Of a DNA stretch of 64,000 nucleotides, positions 8,249 to 20,730 are shown piece after piece. This DNA comes from Candidatus Methylomirabilota bacterium (GTDB taxonomy: Bacteria; Methylomirabilota; Methylomirabilia; Methylomirabilales; Methylomirabilaceae). Positions within the stretch are counted from its first letter, which is position 1. Every line of letters starts with the position of its first letter. The notes beneath the pieces were generated by a model. The model was given only the letters and a program-made list of their open reading frames with translations, made no database searches and was not told the DNA's origin. The translations under genes and the position numbers were made by a program. Where the stretch lies: assembly GCA_003104975.1 (NCBI GenBank), contig PQAM01000010.1, forward strand, positions 1 to 64,000, read 5' to 3'.

Positions 8249-9132
8249 CCCTTGCGGCCCTCCAACTTCCCAACCCCCAACCCCCAACCCCCAACCCCCG
8301 TCTTATGTTCATCCCAGAGGATCTTATGGCCGTCAAAGACCGGCCCATCTTTGCAGACCAGACGATAAGCGCGCTCCTGTTTATGTGCCGTTACCGGCAC
8401 AACACAGCCCATACAGGCTCCGAACCCACAGGCCATATTCGCCTCCATAGAGGCGTGATAGGGCAGGTCGTACTGTTCGGCAATCGGCGCCAGTGCTGCC
8501 AGCATGGGGTAGGGACCGCAGGCATAGAGGCGGGTGTTGGGTGTTGGGTGTTGGGTGTAGAGGTAGTGCTTGAGCAGGTCGGTGACCAAACCTTCATGGC
8601 CGGCACTGCCGTCTTCGGTGGCCACGTGGACGGCGGCGCCGGCCCGTCGAAGGTCTGAGACGCACAGCAGATCGACCTTGGATCGCCCGCCGAGCAGGAC
8701 CGTCACCGCGATCCGACGGTCAGCCATCCGTCCGGCGAGAGCATCGACAAGGGCAGCGATCGGTGGGACCCCAACGCCGCCGGCAACCAGGATAACGTGC
8801 GCTACTTTTCGCGGAACCTCAAAGCCATTTCCAAGCGGACCGGTTGCCCGGAGCGACCTACCCGGTCGCATCGCAGCGAGACGTGCGGTGCCTCGGCCAC
8901 AGACTTTGTAAAGGATTTCCACCTCGGCAAACCCCTCTCCACGTCTCGCGCGGCGGATGCTCATGGCCCGAGGCAGCAACGGATCGAGTCCGTCGGTCCA
9001 TCCGAGCATCAGAAACTGTCCGGGGAGAAATCGTGCCAGGCGTACAGGACCGGCCAAGCGCATCGAAAAGTATTCCGGCGCGATCTGTTTGTTGGCCACG
9101 ATCTCAACGTGGAACTCGGACGACACCACCAT
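8245..9132 (-). CDS. pyrK: Dihydroorotate dehydrogenase electron-transfer subunit
   Basis: This FAD and 2Fe-2S protein carries electrons from PyrD to NAD. The FAD domain has PRAMSIRR and LPGQFLML, and the NAD domain begins HVILVAGGVGVPPIAAL. The cluster cysteines are MACGFGACMGCVVPV followed by VCKDGPVF. Two stretches are made of heptanucleotide repeats: an insert near residues 192-201 (YTQHPTPNTR) and the C-terminal tail GVGGWGLGVGKLEG, which overlaps the start of pabB by four bases. The insert sits just before the conserved YACGPYPM strand. Confidence 0.94.
   Translation of the reverse strand: MVVSSEFHVEIVANKQIAPEYFSMRLAGPVRLARFLPGQFLMLGWTDGLDPLLPRAMSIRRARRGEGFAEVEILYKVCGRGTARLAAMRPGRSLRATGPLGNGFEVPRKVAHVILVAGGVGVPPIAALVDALAGRMADRRIAVTVLLGGRSKVDLLCVSDLRRAGAAVHVATEDGSAGHEGLVTDLLKHYLYTQHPTPNTRLYACGPYPMLAALAPIAEQYDLPYHASMEANMACGFGACMGCVVPVTAHKQERAYRLVCKDGPVFDGHKILWDEHKTGVGGWGLGVGKLEGRKG
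8268..8299. repeat. Heptanucleotide tandem repeat (CCCCCAA units)
   Basis: About four copies of the heptamer CCCCCAA lie at the junction of pyrK and pabB. On the minus strand they read GGGGGTT and encode the Gly-rich tail of PyrK. They belong to the family of heptamer tracts described at 8530, 9134, 13657, 15561, 43668 and 57061. Confidence 0.9.
8530..8559. repeat. Heptanucleotide tandem repeat (GGGTGTT units) inside pyrK
   Basis: Four copies of GGGTGTT (plus strand) lie within the pyrK coding region and encode residues TQHPTPNT on the minus strand. The reading frame is kept across the tract and the conserved PyrK motifs resume directly after it. Confidence 0.9.
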
Positions 9133-9133
9133 T

Positions 9134-9151
9134 CCCTATACCCTGCACCCT

Positions 9152-9168
<17 letters not shown>
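9134..9168. repeat. Five degenerate heptamers of the form CCCTNNA/CCCTGGA
   Basis: The tract reads CCCTATA, CCCTGCA, CCCTCTA, CCCTCCA, CCCTGGA: five heptamers in perfect register with a fixed CCCT and varied last bases. It spans the carB stop codon and the short carB-pyrK gap. The strict seven-base spacing with changing content is the hallmark of this repeat family. Confidence 0.9.
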
Positions 9169-12427
<3,259 letters not shown>

Positions 12428-13087
12428 CTATTCCACCTTCACGCCGTAGGCGAGGCCATCGCCTACCGGTAGAATCTGAGCAAGTAATTGGGGGTGATGA
12501 ACGAAGTAGTCGTTGAAGTCGCGCAGCGCCTCTGTTGACTGCCGATACTGCTCGTCAACCGACTGTCCGCTTGCAACCTGCCCTCGCCAGAGGACATTGT
12601 CGCACACGACAACACCGCCGATCCGCATCAGCGGCAGGGCCAAATCCAGGTAGTCCCGGTACTCTGCCTTCACCGCATCAAGATAGACGAGGTCGAACAG
12701 CCCGGGAAGCGTCGGGATCACTTTCAGGGCCGGACCCAGGTGAAACTCCACCTGCTTCCCCAGCCTGGCCCGCTTGACATATTCCCGAGCCTTTTCAATC
12801 ATCCCGGCCTTCGTATCGATCGTGACAACCTTGCCGTGAGGCGACATGGCCCGCGCCATGAAGATATCGGCATACCCGATGGCGGTCCCAACCTCCAGGA
12901 CCCGCTCTGCGCGGATCGCACGGATCGTGATCTCCAGAAACGTCGCCACCTCAGGATCGGCGATGGGGATGCCATGTGCATCCGCCACGCGTTCCATCTC
13001 CTGCAGCAGCAGGTCCCTCTCGGGGAGCAGCCGTTCCAGGTATTCCTCTTGCGCCTGGTAGATGATCAGCCCGCTCTGCGCCTTCAT
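12428..13087 (-). CDS. O-methyltransferase (class I, catechol/caffeoyl-CoA type)
   Basis: This 219-aa SAM-dependent methyltransferase has motif I VLEVGTAIGYADIFMA, the acidic loop VVTIDTKAGMIEKAREY, the metal-binding FDLVYLDAVKAEYRDYL and VVCDNVLWRGQV. These match the bacterial caffeoyl-CoA/catechol O-methyltransferase family (YrrM-like). The substrate cannot be read from the sequence. It sits between carA and carB with one-base overlaps, so it is made together with carbamoyl-phosphate synthase; a direct pyrimidine role is not established. Confidence 0.88.
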   Translation of the reverse strand: MKAQSGLIIYQAQEEYLERLLPERDLLLQEMERVADAHGIPIADPEVATFLEITIRAIRAERVLEVGTAIGYADIFMARAMSPHGKVVTIDTKAGMIEKAREYVKRARLGKQVEFHLGPALKVIPTLPGLFDLVYLDAVKAEYRDYLDLALPLMRIGGVVVCDNVLWRGQVASGQSVDEQYRQSTEALRDFNDYFVHHPQLLAQILPVGDGLAYGVKVE

Positions 13088-14262
13088 CAGCGTGCACCTG
13101 CCTGCGCCATCAACCCTACAAAACGCTCAAACAGATAGCTCGCGTCGTGGGGACCGGGGGAGGCCTCCGGGTGATATTGCACCGAAAAGATCGGCAGGCG
13201 GCGATGACGCATCCCCTCCACGGTGTGGTCGTTGAGGTTGATATGGGTCAACTCGACCTCCGGGTCCGGGATTGACGCAATATCGACGGCAAAGCCGTGG
13301 TTCTGGGTGGTGATCTCCACCTTCCCCGTCGTCAGATCCTTGACCGGTTGGTTCCCGCCGTGATGGCCGAACTTCAGCTTATAGGTCCGTCCTCCGAGGG
13401 CAAGACCCAGGATCTGATGGCCAAGACAGATACCGAAGATCGGCTTTGTGCCGATGAGCTTCCTAACGTTGTCGATCAGATACGGCACACCCTCGGGGTC
13501 GCCGGGACCATTGCTCAGGAAGATCCCATCCGGTTTGAGCCCGAGGATCATAGATGTCGGGGTATCCGGCGGGACCACTGAGACGTCGCACCCGGCCTCG
13601 ATCAGCTTTCGCAGGATATTCAACTTGATTCCGCAATCGTAGGCCACCACCTTGTAGCGTGATGCGTAAGGCGTGAGGCGTGAGGGGAAGAGCTTGAGCT
13701 GATTGACTGACTCGCCACTCTCTTTGTCGCTCTTGCTCAACTGCCATGGCCCCTCGTGCCAGGTGTACGGCGACGTACAGGCGACCTCCTTCACCAGGTC
13801 GCGCCCGATCAGGCCAGGCGAGCCTTTCGCTTTGGCAATCAGGCGCTCGGGATCAAGGTCTTGCGTTGAGATGACCCCCTCCATCGCCCCATGGTCCCGG
13901 AGATGCCTGGTCAAGGCGCGGGTGTCGATCCCCTGAATACCGACGATCCCCTGTTCGGTGAGATAGCTGTCGAGGGTTTGAGCGCTGCGCCAATTGCTCG
14001 GGTAGGGACTGGCCTCCTTCACAATGAACCCCTCGACCGCCAGGGCGCGCGACTCAACATCTTCAGGATTGATCCCGTAGTTGCCGATCAGCGGATAGGT
14101 CATCACGACCATCTGGCCCTTGTAGGAGGGATCAGTCAGGACCTCCTGGTAGCCGGTCATACTGGTATTGAAGACCACCTCGCCGACGGCCTCCCCCTCT
14201 GCGCCGAACGCGCGCCCTTCAAAGATGGTGCCGTCAGCCAGTGCCAGCAATGCCCTCTTCAT
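13087..14262 (-). CDS. carA: Carbamoyl-phosphate synthase small subunit (glutaminase)
   Basis: CarA hydrolyses glutamine and channels ammonia to CarB. The N-terminal half begins [20 protein letters not shown]; the class I glutaminase half has the nucleophile in [16 protein letters not shown] and the His/Glu of [13 protein letters not shown]. Start at ATG 14262; a TTG seven codons earlier is possible. The linker between the domains ([10 protein letters not shown], just before [12 protein letters not shown]) is encoded by four heptamers (13657-13684), an insert that most CarA proteins lack as far as I know. Confidence 0.96.
   Translation of the reverse strand: MKRALLALADGTIFEGRAFGAEGEAVGEVVFNTSMTGYQEVLTDPSYKGQMVVMTYPLIGNYGINPEDVESRALAVEGFIVKEASPYPSNWRSAQTLDSYLTEQGIVGIQGIDTRALTRHLRDHGAMEGVISTQDLDPERLIAKAKGSPGLIGRDLVKEVACTSPYTWHEGPWQLSKSDKESGESVNQLKLFPSRLTPYASRYKVVAYDCGIKLNILRKLIEAGCDVSVVPPDTPTSMILGLKPDGIFLSNGPGDPEGVPYLIDNVRKLIGTKPIFGICLGHQILGLALGGRTYKLKFGHHGGNQPVKDLTTGKVEITTQNHGFAVDIASIPDPEVELTHINLNDHTVEGMRHRRLPIFSVQYHPEASPGPHDASYLFERFVGLMAQAGAR
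13657..13684. repeat. Four heptamers (GCGTGAG type) inside carA
   Basis: Plus-strand register is GCGTGAT, GCGTAAG, GCGTGAG, GCGTGAG. The tract codes for the CarA inter-domain linker on the minus strand. Its position in a flexible linker, with the frame preserved, parallels the tracts in pyrK, pyrC and the radical SAM gene. Confidence 0.85.
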
Positions 14263-14283
14263 CCCTATACCCCGTTCCGGCAA

Positions 14284-14325
14284 CCTCTAGCCTCTAACAT
14301 CGAACCTTGCACGTTGAACGTTGCC
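14284..14325. repeat. Decayed heptamer tract between carA and pyrC
   Basis: Six consecutive seven-base units can be read: CCTCTAG, CCTCTAA, CATCGAA, CCTTGCA, CGTTGAA, CGTTGCC. The first two and the pair of CGTTG units are clear; the rest is degenerate. It fills the 75-bp gap between pyrC and carA. Confidence 0.55.
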
Positions 14326-14337
14326 CTCGCACTTCTA

Positions 14338-15699
14338 TCATGCCTCCCACACCACCTTGCCTCCGACCAACGTCGCGACCGTTGCACCGGTCAGCCGCCG
14401 TCCGGCAAAGGGCGTATTCCGGCTCTTGGAGGCAAAGGTGGTAGGGTCGACGATCCATTCACGATGCAGATCAAAGATCGTCAGATCGGCATCGGCGCCC
14501 TCGGCGATCCGCTCTTTCGAAAGCTTCAGGATCCGCGCCGGCTCGCTGGTGAGCTTGGCGATCGCCTGCGGCAGGCTCAATATGCCCGGCGCCACCAGCG
14601 TCGTCAGTATCACGGCAAGCGCGGTTTCCAGGCCGATCACGCCATTGGGGGCCAGGTCAAACTCGCGCTCCTTTTCCTGGACCGTATGCGGGGCGTGATC
14701 GGTGGCAATGACGTCGATGGTGCCGTCCTGCAGCCCTTCTATAAGCGCCTGTCGGTCGGCCTCGGACCGAAGCGGTGGATTCATCTTTGCGTTCGCGTCA
14801 AAGTCGCGGACGGCATCCTCCGTGAGCGTCAGATGATGCGGGGTGACCTCGCAGCTTACCCGGACCCCGCGGGCCTTAGCCTCGCGAATCAGGCGGACCG
14901 ATTCGGCCGCGCTGACGTGGGCGATGTGGAGCCGCGCCCCGGTCGACTCGGCCAGCAACAGGTCGCGCGCGACCAACACGGCCTCCGACACGGACGGGAT
15001 GCCTCGAAGCCCCAGTTCGGTCGAGACCAGCCCTTCATGAACGACCCCTTTACCGCTCAGATGCAGATCCTCGCTGTGCTGAATCGTCGGCAGATCGAAC
15101 ATCGTCGCGTATTCCATGGCCCGCCGCATCAGTTCGGCGTTCATGACCGGACGGCCATCGTCGGAGATGGCCACGCAGCCGGCCTCGAACAGCTCTCCGA
15201 TCTCTGCCAACTCCTCCCCTTTCAACCCTTTCGTGATGGCGCCGACGGGATAGACCTGAACCGCCCCCTCGCGCTTGGCCGTATCCAGGATAAACTTGGC
15301 GACTGAGCGCGTATCGTTGACAGGATCGGTGTTCGGCATACAGCAAACCGCCGTAAAGCCTCCCCTCGCGGCTGCCATCGTTCCACTCGCGATGGTCTCC
15401 TTGTCCTCACGTCCCGGCTGGCGCAGATGGACATGCATGTCGATCAGGCCGGGACAGATCACCAGCCCCGTCGCATCCATCACCCGATCAACGCCAAGGG
15501 CGGACTCCGCATTTCTTGACGCTTTCGCCTCTTTGCCCGTACGGGGTTCCTTGGTATCAGCGCCTCCCGCCTCCCGCCTCCCGCCTCCCGTATTTTTGTC
15601 GATCCGGACAATCTTTCCGTCCTCAATGAACAGATCGAGGAGATCGTCCAATCCGGCTGCCGGATCGATGACTCGCCCACCTCTGATCAGAATCCGCAT
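14338..15699 (-). CDS. pyrC: Dihydroorotase (class I)
   Basis: It closes carbamoyl aspartate to dihydroorotate. This 453-aa amidohydrolase has the metal site in GLIDMHVHLRQPG, then GGFTAVCCMPNTDPVND, HSEDLHLSGKG, LHIAHVSAAES, and the Asp of DVIATDHAPHTVQEK. Compared with typical ~425-aa enzymes there is an insert near residues 36-68, between the first beta strands and the metal site. Part of it (NTGGGRREAGGADT) is encoded by CGCCTCC heptamers. A REP-like palindrome separates it from pyrB. Confidence 0.95.
   Translation of the reverse strand: MRILIRGGRVIDPAAGLDDLLDLFIEDGKIVRIDKNTGGGRREAGGADTKEPRTGKEAKASRNAESALGVDRVMDATGLVICPGLIDMHVHLRQPGREDKETIASGTMAAARGGFTAVCCMPNTDPVNDTRSVAKFILDTAKREGAVQVYPVGAITKGLKGEELAEIGELFEAGCVAISDDGRPVMNAELMRRAMEYATMFDLPTIQHSEDLHLSGKGVVHEGLVSTELGLRGIPSVSEAVLVARDLLLAESTGARLHIAHVSAAESVRLIREAKARGVRVSCEVTPHHLTLTEDAVRDFDANAKMNPPLRSEADRQALIEGLQDGTIDVIATDHAPHTVQEKEREFDLAPNGVIGLETALAVILTTLVAPGILSLPQAIAKLTSEPARILKLSKERIAEGADADLTIFDLHREWIVDPTTFASKSRNTPFAGRRLTGATVATLVGGKVVWEA
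15561..15590. repeat. Four CGCCTCC heptamers inside pyrC
   Basis: Four exact copies of CGCCTCC lie in the pyrC coding region. Because 7 is not a multiple of 3, successive copies are read in three frames, giving GGGRREAGG. The insert lies in an N-terminal loop ahead of the catalytic barrel. Confidence 0.92.
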
Positions 15700-15753
15700 G
15701 ACCGCTTCATCCCTCGAACTAATGCTTCATTGCGAAAGTTCGCGCACATAAGC

Positions 15754-15822
15754 CGTCATGCCCGCGAAAGCGGGTATCCAGTCAAATCAATGGATTCCCA
15801 TTTAAAGACTGCGGGAATGACG
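15754..15822. repeat. REP-like palindromic element
   Basis: The element begins CGTCATGCCCGCGAAAGCGG and ends with GCGGGAATGACG, giving inverted ends with an inner CCCGC/GCGGG hairpin. It lies in the pyrB-pyrC gap. Related copies are at 28914-28980 and 49908-49995. Elements with CGTCATTCCCGCGAAAGCGG are widespread in bacteria as dispersed, non-coding palindromes. Confidence 0.85.
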
Positions 15823-15839
15823 TCCGGGTATTAATCCAA

Positions 15840-16772
15840 TCAAGCACTAGTCTGCCCGCCGCCGGCGCACAGGTAGAGGAGGGCCATCCGCACCGCCAGG
15901 CCGTTTTCCACCTGATTGAGGATCAACGAATAGGGTCCATCGGCGACGTCGGGCGCGATCTCAATGCCCCGATTGATCGGGCCGGGGTGCATAATCAGGA
16001 CGTCGGGTTTGGCGGCCTTCAGCCGTTCCGCGGTCAGGCCGAACAGGCGCGAATACTCCCGCAGCGAGGGGAACAGTCCGGCCTGTTGACGTTCGGTCTG
16101 CAGCCTGAGCATCATGATGACATCGACCTCGGCGACCGCTCGTTCCAGGTTGGTAAAGACCTCAACGCCCAATCGTTCGATGAAACGGGGCAGCATCGTC
16201 CGGGGTCCTGCGACTCGCACCTCCATTCCCATCCGTTGCATTCCCTGGATGTTGCTTCTGGCAACCCGGCTGTGGGCAATGTCGCCGACAATAGCCACCT
16301 TCATCCCCTCCAGCCGCCCGATCTTCTCCCTGATCGTAAAGAGATCGAGGAGGGCCTGGCTGGGGTGCTGGTGGGCGCCATCGCCGGCATTGATGATCGA
16401 TGCGGCCAACCGCGTGGCCAAGAATACTGCCGCGCCCGGAGCCGGATGACGGATGACGACGATATCCGGGTACATCGCCTGCAACGTGAGGCCCGTGTCC
16501 TTCAGGCTCTCGCCCTTGGTCACCGAACTGGCCGAGGTGGAGATATTGATGACGTCGGCGCTAAGCCACTTGCCGGCAATCTCAAAGGACGTACGGGTCC
16601 GCGTGCTGGGCTCGTAAAACAGATTAATGACGGTCTTGCCGCGCAGGGTCGGCACCTTTTTGATATCGCGCCGGGCCACCTCTTTCATCGACTCGGCGGT
16701 ATCCAGGATCAGCCGGATCTCGTCCGACGTCAGCTCCTGCATGCCCAACAGATCTTTGCGTGCGAGGCCCAT
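15840..16772 (-). CDS. pyrB: Aspartate carbamoyltransferase catalytic subunit
   Basis: It joins carbamoyl phosphate and aspartate to carbamoyl aspartate. The 310-aa protein has the carbamoyl-phosphate loop [41 protein letters not shown], and the aspartate-site [11 protein letters not shown] and [11 protein letters not shown]. No regulatory pyrI is adjacent. It lies 11 bp downstream of pyrR and is the first biosynthetic gene of the operon. Confidence 0.97.
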   Translation of the reverse strand: MGLARKDLLGMQELTSDEIRLILDTAESMKEVARRDIKKVPTLRGKTVINLFYEPSTRTRTSFEIAGKWLSADVINISTSASSVTKGESLKDTGLTLQAMYPDIVVIRHPAPGAAVFLATRLAASIINAGDGAHQHPSQALLDLFTIREKIGRLEGMKVAIVGDIAHSRVARSNIQGMQRMGMEVRVAGPRTMLPRFIERLGVEVFTNLERAVAEVDVIMMLRLQTERQQAGLFPSLREYSRLFGLTAERLKAAKPDVLIMHPGPINRGIEIAPDVADGPYSLILNQVENGLAVRMALLYLCAGGGQTSA

Positions 16773-16783
16773 CGTGTCTTTCC

Positions 16784-17377
<594 letters not shown>

Positions 17378-17427
17378 TTATTCGAGACACGCTGATTAGA
17401 ATGAACTGCGAACTTTCCACTTCAACT

Positions 17428-17460
17428 CCTTTTCGAACCTCTCTGAGTTCGATTAAAAGG
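17428..17460 (-). promoter_or_regulatory. PyrR-binding loop in the pyr leader RNA
   Basis: The minus-strand RNA folds as CCUUUU-(AAU bulge)-CGAAC-UCAGAGAG-GUUCG-AAAAGG. The loop and 3' side carry CAGAGAGGUU, the known consensus core of PyrR binding loops, and the purine-rich internal bulge is also typical. It starts at about the predicted transcription start and precedes the attenuator by ~50 nt. Confidence 0.88.
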
Positions 17461-17467
17461 CTAATTT

Positions 17468-17495
17468 AGTGTAACGGAATACCCGCGACTGTCAA
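17468..17495 (-). promoter_or_regulatory. Sigma70-type promoter of the pyr operon
   Basis: On the minus strand TTGACA (17490-17495) is followed after 16 bp by TACACT (17468-17473). Predicted transcription begins near 17461, right at the PyrR-binding hairpin, giving a ~130-nt leader. The spacing and the location support it as the operon promoter. Confidence 0.75.
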
Positions 17496-17504
17496 GTTCA
17501 ATCT

Positions 17505-17954
17505 TTAGGAGTCAGACTTCAGAGCCTTTTGACTGTAATCCCACGTCACGACCTTTTTGGGGATGACCTTCATCAGGAGCGGGTCAGGACCGCTCACCAG
17601 ATACGTGTAGCCCGGGTGCTCGGCGGTACCGAAGTAGCGCTGCGCCATCGCATCACGGAACTGCTGGAGCCTCTGCGGATCGTTGACGAACTCCACCGTT
17701 CCCTGAATCATCACCCCTTTGTAGTCCTCAAAACGATCGCCACCATCGACCACGAGGGCGACCTTCTGGTTGGCCTGCAGGTTCCGGCCCTTTTTGGATC
17801 GCGGCGAGGTCTCGAGATAGAGTTCACCGTCCAGCAGGATGTGCCACACGGGCACAACATGCGGCTGGCCGTGTCGATCCACCGTCGCCAGTCGGCAGAC
17901 CTTCTGCTGCCCCAAGAATACCTTCATAGCCTGTTGACTCATGTGTGCTCCCAT
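17505..17954 (-). CDS. PPOX-class flavin/F420-type oxidoreductase family protein
   Basis: This 149-aa split-barrel protein belongs to the pyridoxamine-5'-phosphate oxidase-like family. The pattern CRLATVDRHGQPHVVPVWHI, LYLETSPRSKKGRNLQANQKVALVVDGG is typical of TIGR03618/Rv1155-type members that bind FMN, F420 or haem. The substrate is unknown. Start at 17954 (MGAHMSQQAM) after a strong GGAGGGAGGA; the longer frame would overlap the upstream gene. It lies between the pyr promoter and a small unknown gene, with the same orientation. Confidence 0.85.
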   Translation of the reverse strand: MGAHMSQQAMKVFLGQQKVCRLATVDRHGQPHVVPVWHILLDGELYLETSPRSKKGRNLQANQKVALVVDGGDRFEDYKGVMIQGTVEFVNDPQRLQQFRDAMAQRYFGTAEHPGYTYLVSGPDPLLMKVIPKKVVTWDYSQKALKSDS

Positions 17955-17971
17955 ATCCGTCCTCCTCCCTC

Positions 17972-18256
17972 CTATGCCGCAGGCGGCGCGGTCCGTCGCG
18001 CGTCGATCAACTCGCGAACAGCCGGGATCAGATAGATTGCGGAAAGATCGAAACGTGACAGGCAATCGGCCAGGACCTGTATTCGATCGCCCGGAGTAAG
18101 GTGATGATCGATGATCACCACTAGCCGGCCCCGCAACGTACAGGTCCCGCTTCTCACGACGAATTCCTGCTGGTCCAGGTTCTCGTAGAGGACCTTCACG
18201 CCAAGCTGGTCAGCCAACTGTTCAAGTTGTTGCAGAACCGTAGCGTCCACCATCAC
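17972..18256 (-). CDS. Conserved small protein of unknown function, 94 aa
   Basis: I do not recognise a family with certainty. The protein shows an N-terminal helix (TVLQQLEQLADQLGVKVLYENL), a strand pair (EFVVRSGTCTLRGRLVVIID), then HHLTPGDRIQVLADCLSRFDLSAIYLIPAVRELIDAR. That reads as a compact alpha/beta fold rather than noise. It lies 17 bp upstream of the PPOX gene and is probably co-transcribed with it. The 170 bp upstream holds nothing I can name. Confidence 0.65.
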   Translation of the reverse strand: MMVDATVLQQLEQLADQLGVKVLYENLDQQEFVVRSGTCTLRGRLVVIIDHHLTPGDRIQVLADCLSRFDLSAIYLIPAVRELIDARRTAPPAA

Positions 18257-18428
18257 GCGTCCCGATACCGCATGACTCCGAGCGTTAGGGTCACCCTACC
18301 GAAGAAGCGCACGGATGTCAAGGCGATGAGCGGGACCCGGAGTAGAGCTGTCATGCATGGGTAATACCCCTCCTGTGGTGGAAGAGTTGTCGCAGCCGCA
18401 ATCGTTCACTCACTACGGTGCTGCACCA

Positions 18429-19919
18429 TTACGATTCCCCGCACTGCCGATAGAGCCGCCACCCCATGACTGCGGCAGCGCCAATCAGGCTGGTCATCCC
18501 GAGCAGGCAGAGGCCGAACGGGACGCCCGCGTAGTAGGCGTAGGCAAACCATAGGTCCAGGGTCTCGGGAAGTTTCGCAAGGTCCGCATCCGAGAGAGGA
18601 ATGCGCTCGCTGCCGGCCTTAATAGTGAATGCCGGTTTTTCGCCTCTCAGAAATCGACCCCAGTTTCGTACCGCTATTTTCATGTGCCTCCAGGCTGGTG
18701 AGTAGTTGGGGACAAAGTGAGCCTTGTACATAAACAGCGGGTCCGAGGGAACACTCTGATACGGATACTCTCCGATCACCCGGTAGTAGGTCCCGTAGTA
18801 GATTGAGACGCCACCGAACTGTACCAACAGACCCACCAGCGAGAGCGCGAGAACTCCCCGCCTGATCTGACGGGACGCACCTTCCAGCATAGTTCCGAAC
18901 GGTAGAACCAGACAGGGGAGCACCACCGTCAAGTAGCGGGGTCCCCAGCTCCCTTCGCCGGCCCATGTGTGGTATGTGGAAGAGATCATGAGATTTGCGC
19001 TGAAGAGCCCAAGCAAGAGCAACATCTCTCGCCTGTGACTCTTTCCGAATGGTCTCATCGCGACACACCCCAACACGGCGATGGGCGCGTAGAGGAATAG
19101 ACTTTTGCCGGCACTGAACAAGAGCCCATACAGCCCCACCAACAGGGGGGTTGAAAAGACCGCGACTCCCCCGTACCCAGTCCGCACGATGGAGCCAAAC
19201 CGCATATAGTTGTATCCTAGCGCGAGGGCAAGGAATAGCATCACCGGGAGGGCGAAGCTGGAGAGGTCGCGCGCTCGGCGGTTCCTACCTGAGGCAGCAA
19301 GCAGGTATGCGATCACTATCGGAAGGTTGATGAGGAACACCCACTTTGTCAGGATTCCTATCCCGCAAAAGCCTCCGGCGTACAACGCCGCCATCGTGTC
19401 AGGGGCGCGACTGTATTTGATGAGGCAGTAGAGGGTGCCGACGAGACAAAGGGTCTCCAGGGGTTGAGTGAGGAACGACTTGGTGGCGTATACGATGAAG
19501 AACGTCGTAAATGCGAAACACACGGTAAGCAGCAGGGACACGCGATCCGAGTAGCCAAGCTGCCTCCCCGTCAAGAAGAGGAGCAAACAGACGAGCGCGC
19601 TCACGACCACATTCGTCAGGGAAACGCTTCCTTTCAGAACGAGGCTCTGAAAGGACTCCGGGGCGAAGACGGAGACCAGTCTGCCCAAAAGGTATGACGG
19701 GATGGCAGCCAGCGAGAGTCCAAGCCCAAATCGCGAAACGGATTGCTCTTCATGCCCGGTCGGGATATTTTCTCCACTGATGGTAATCTCGCCGCGCTCC
19801 ACAAGCGCCTGGGTGACTTTGAAGACATAGAGCCCGTCGGTGGAAGCGATGATCCCGCTGGAGACCGAGAGAAATGCCGTGAGGAAGAAGACCGTCAGCC
19901 ACAGGGCAGATACACGCAT
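18429..19919 (-). CDS. Polytopic GT-C glycosyltransferase (ArnT/PMT-like)
   Basis: This membrane protein of ~496 aa has about ten or more hydrophobic segments. It resembles GT-C enzymes that move a sugar from a polyprenyl-phosphate carrier onto lipid or protein on the outer face of the inner membrane. Residues near the N-terminus (IIASTDGLYVFKVTQALVERG) form the first periplasmic loop, which in this fold carries an acidic catalytic residue. Start 19919 follows AAGGAG. It is the last of four genes (epimerase, ArnA-like, GT2, this), which together fit lipid-linked sugar transfer. Confidence 0.75.
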   Translation of the reverse strand: MRVSALWLTVFFLTAFLSVSSGIIASTDGLYVFKVTQALVERGEITISGENIPTGHEEQSVSRFGLGLSLAAIPSYLLGRLVSVFAPESFQSLVLKGSVSLTNVVVSALVCLLLFLTGRQLGYSDRVSLLLTVCFAFTTFFIVYATKSFLTQPLETLCLVGTLYCLIKYSRAPDTMAALYAGGFCGIGILTKWVFLINLPIVIAYLLAASGRNRRARDLSSFALPVMLFLALALGYNYMRFGSIVRTGYGGVAVFSTPLLVGLYGLLFSAGKSLFLYAPIAVLGCVAMRPFGKSHRREMLLLLGLFSANLMISSTYHTWAGEGSWGPRYLTVVLPCLVLPFGTMLEGASRQIRRGVLALSLVGLLVQFGGVSIYYGTYYRVIGEYPYQSVPSDPLFMYKAHFVPNYSPAWRHMKIAVRNWGRFLRGEKPAFTIKAGSERIPLSDADLAKLPETLDLWFAYAYYAGVPFGLCLLGMTSLIGAAAVMGWRLYRQCGES

Positions 19920-19960
19920 CTCACTCCTTCCGAGCCGCATGACAAGCCAGCCGCGTGCGG

Positions 19961-20701
19961 CTATTTGACCAGCCGGTGATAGTCGCCCCGCAGGTAACGA
20001 CCCATGAGCGTGAGGACGTCGATTCCGTAAGGGATCGGTTTGAGGTGCGACTTCTCACCGGCATAACGCGTGGGGACGGGCACGTCGACGACCCGCAGTC
20101 TGAGGATCTTGGCTACGACAATCATCTCCTGGTCAAACACGAAGCCGCGGCCGGTGAAGTGCTGGAAGGGGATAGCTGCCAAGGCCTCGCGCCGATACAG
20201 CATGTACCCACTATGATATTCGGCAAGATGCAAACCAAAGACGCGGTTTTCCAGCCATGTTAGCGCCTTGTTTGCGACAAACTTGTACAGCGGCATGCCG
20301 CCCTGCAGGGCCCCTCCGCCTTTCAGGCGAGACCCCTGAACGATGTCGGCTTCGCTCCTCTCCAGCGGCGCAAGCAGCTCGGGAATGGACTCAGGAGCGT
20401 ACTGGCCGTCGGCATGAAGCCACACGATAAAGCCCGCCCCGAGTTCCAGGGATTTGGTAAGCCCGGTTTTGGCGGCTTCCCCGTAGCCCCGGTTTGTCGG
20501 GTGCTCGATCAGTGTGAGGTTCTGGAGGCGCTCGTGGAGCCGACGGGCCACGTCGGACGTGCCGTCGGTGCTGCCATCATTGACGACAACGTAGTGAGCG
20601 GTTCGCCCGATGATCTCCTTTGGGATCCGATCAAAGACGCTCTCGAGGGTGAGGGCTGCGTTGTACGCGGGAATGGCGATGACAAGGGCGGGGTTAGGCA
20701 T
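19961..20701 (-). CDS. Family 2 glycosyltransferase (dolichyl/undecaprenyl-phosphate sugar synthase type)
   Basis: This 246-aa GT-A fold enzyme has VIAIPAYNAALTLESVFDRI, VVNDGSTDGTSDVA, FIVWLHADGQYAPESIPELL (the DxD-type HADGQ) and QGSRLKGGG. It resembles DPM1/ArnC-like enzymes that load a sugar onto a polyprenyl phosphate. No C-terminal membrane segments follow, unlike ArnC. Start at 20701 (MPNPALVIAI) is set by the family N-terminus; a longer frame overlaps the upstream epimerase. It likely feeds the adjacent GT-C enzyme. Confidence 0.85.
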   Translation of the reverse strand: MPNPALVIAIPAYNAALTLESVFDRIPKEIIGRTAHYVVVNDGSTDGTSDVARRLHERLQNLTLIEHPTNRGYGEAAKTGLTKSLELGAGFIVWLHADGQYAPESIPELLAPLERSEADIVQGSRLKGGGALQGGMPLYKFVANKALTWLENRVFGLHLAEYHSGYMLYRREALAAIPFQHFTGRGFVFDQEMIVVAKILRLRVVDVPVPTRYAGEKSHLKPIPYGIDVLTLMGRYLRGDYHRLVK

Positions 20702-20730
20702 GAGGTCGCGGGTTGTCGCTATCCCTGGCT

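Noticed and set aside
8268-8299. Heptamer tracts as CRISPR repeats
   Set aside because: The units are 7 bp and contiguous, with no spacers and no cas genes.
13891-15306. A long plus-strand open frame opposite carA/pyrC
   Set aside because: carA and pyrC are certain on the minus strand. The plus frame shows only the shadow composition.
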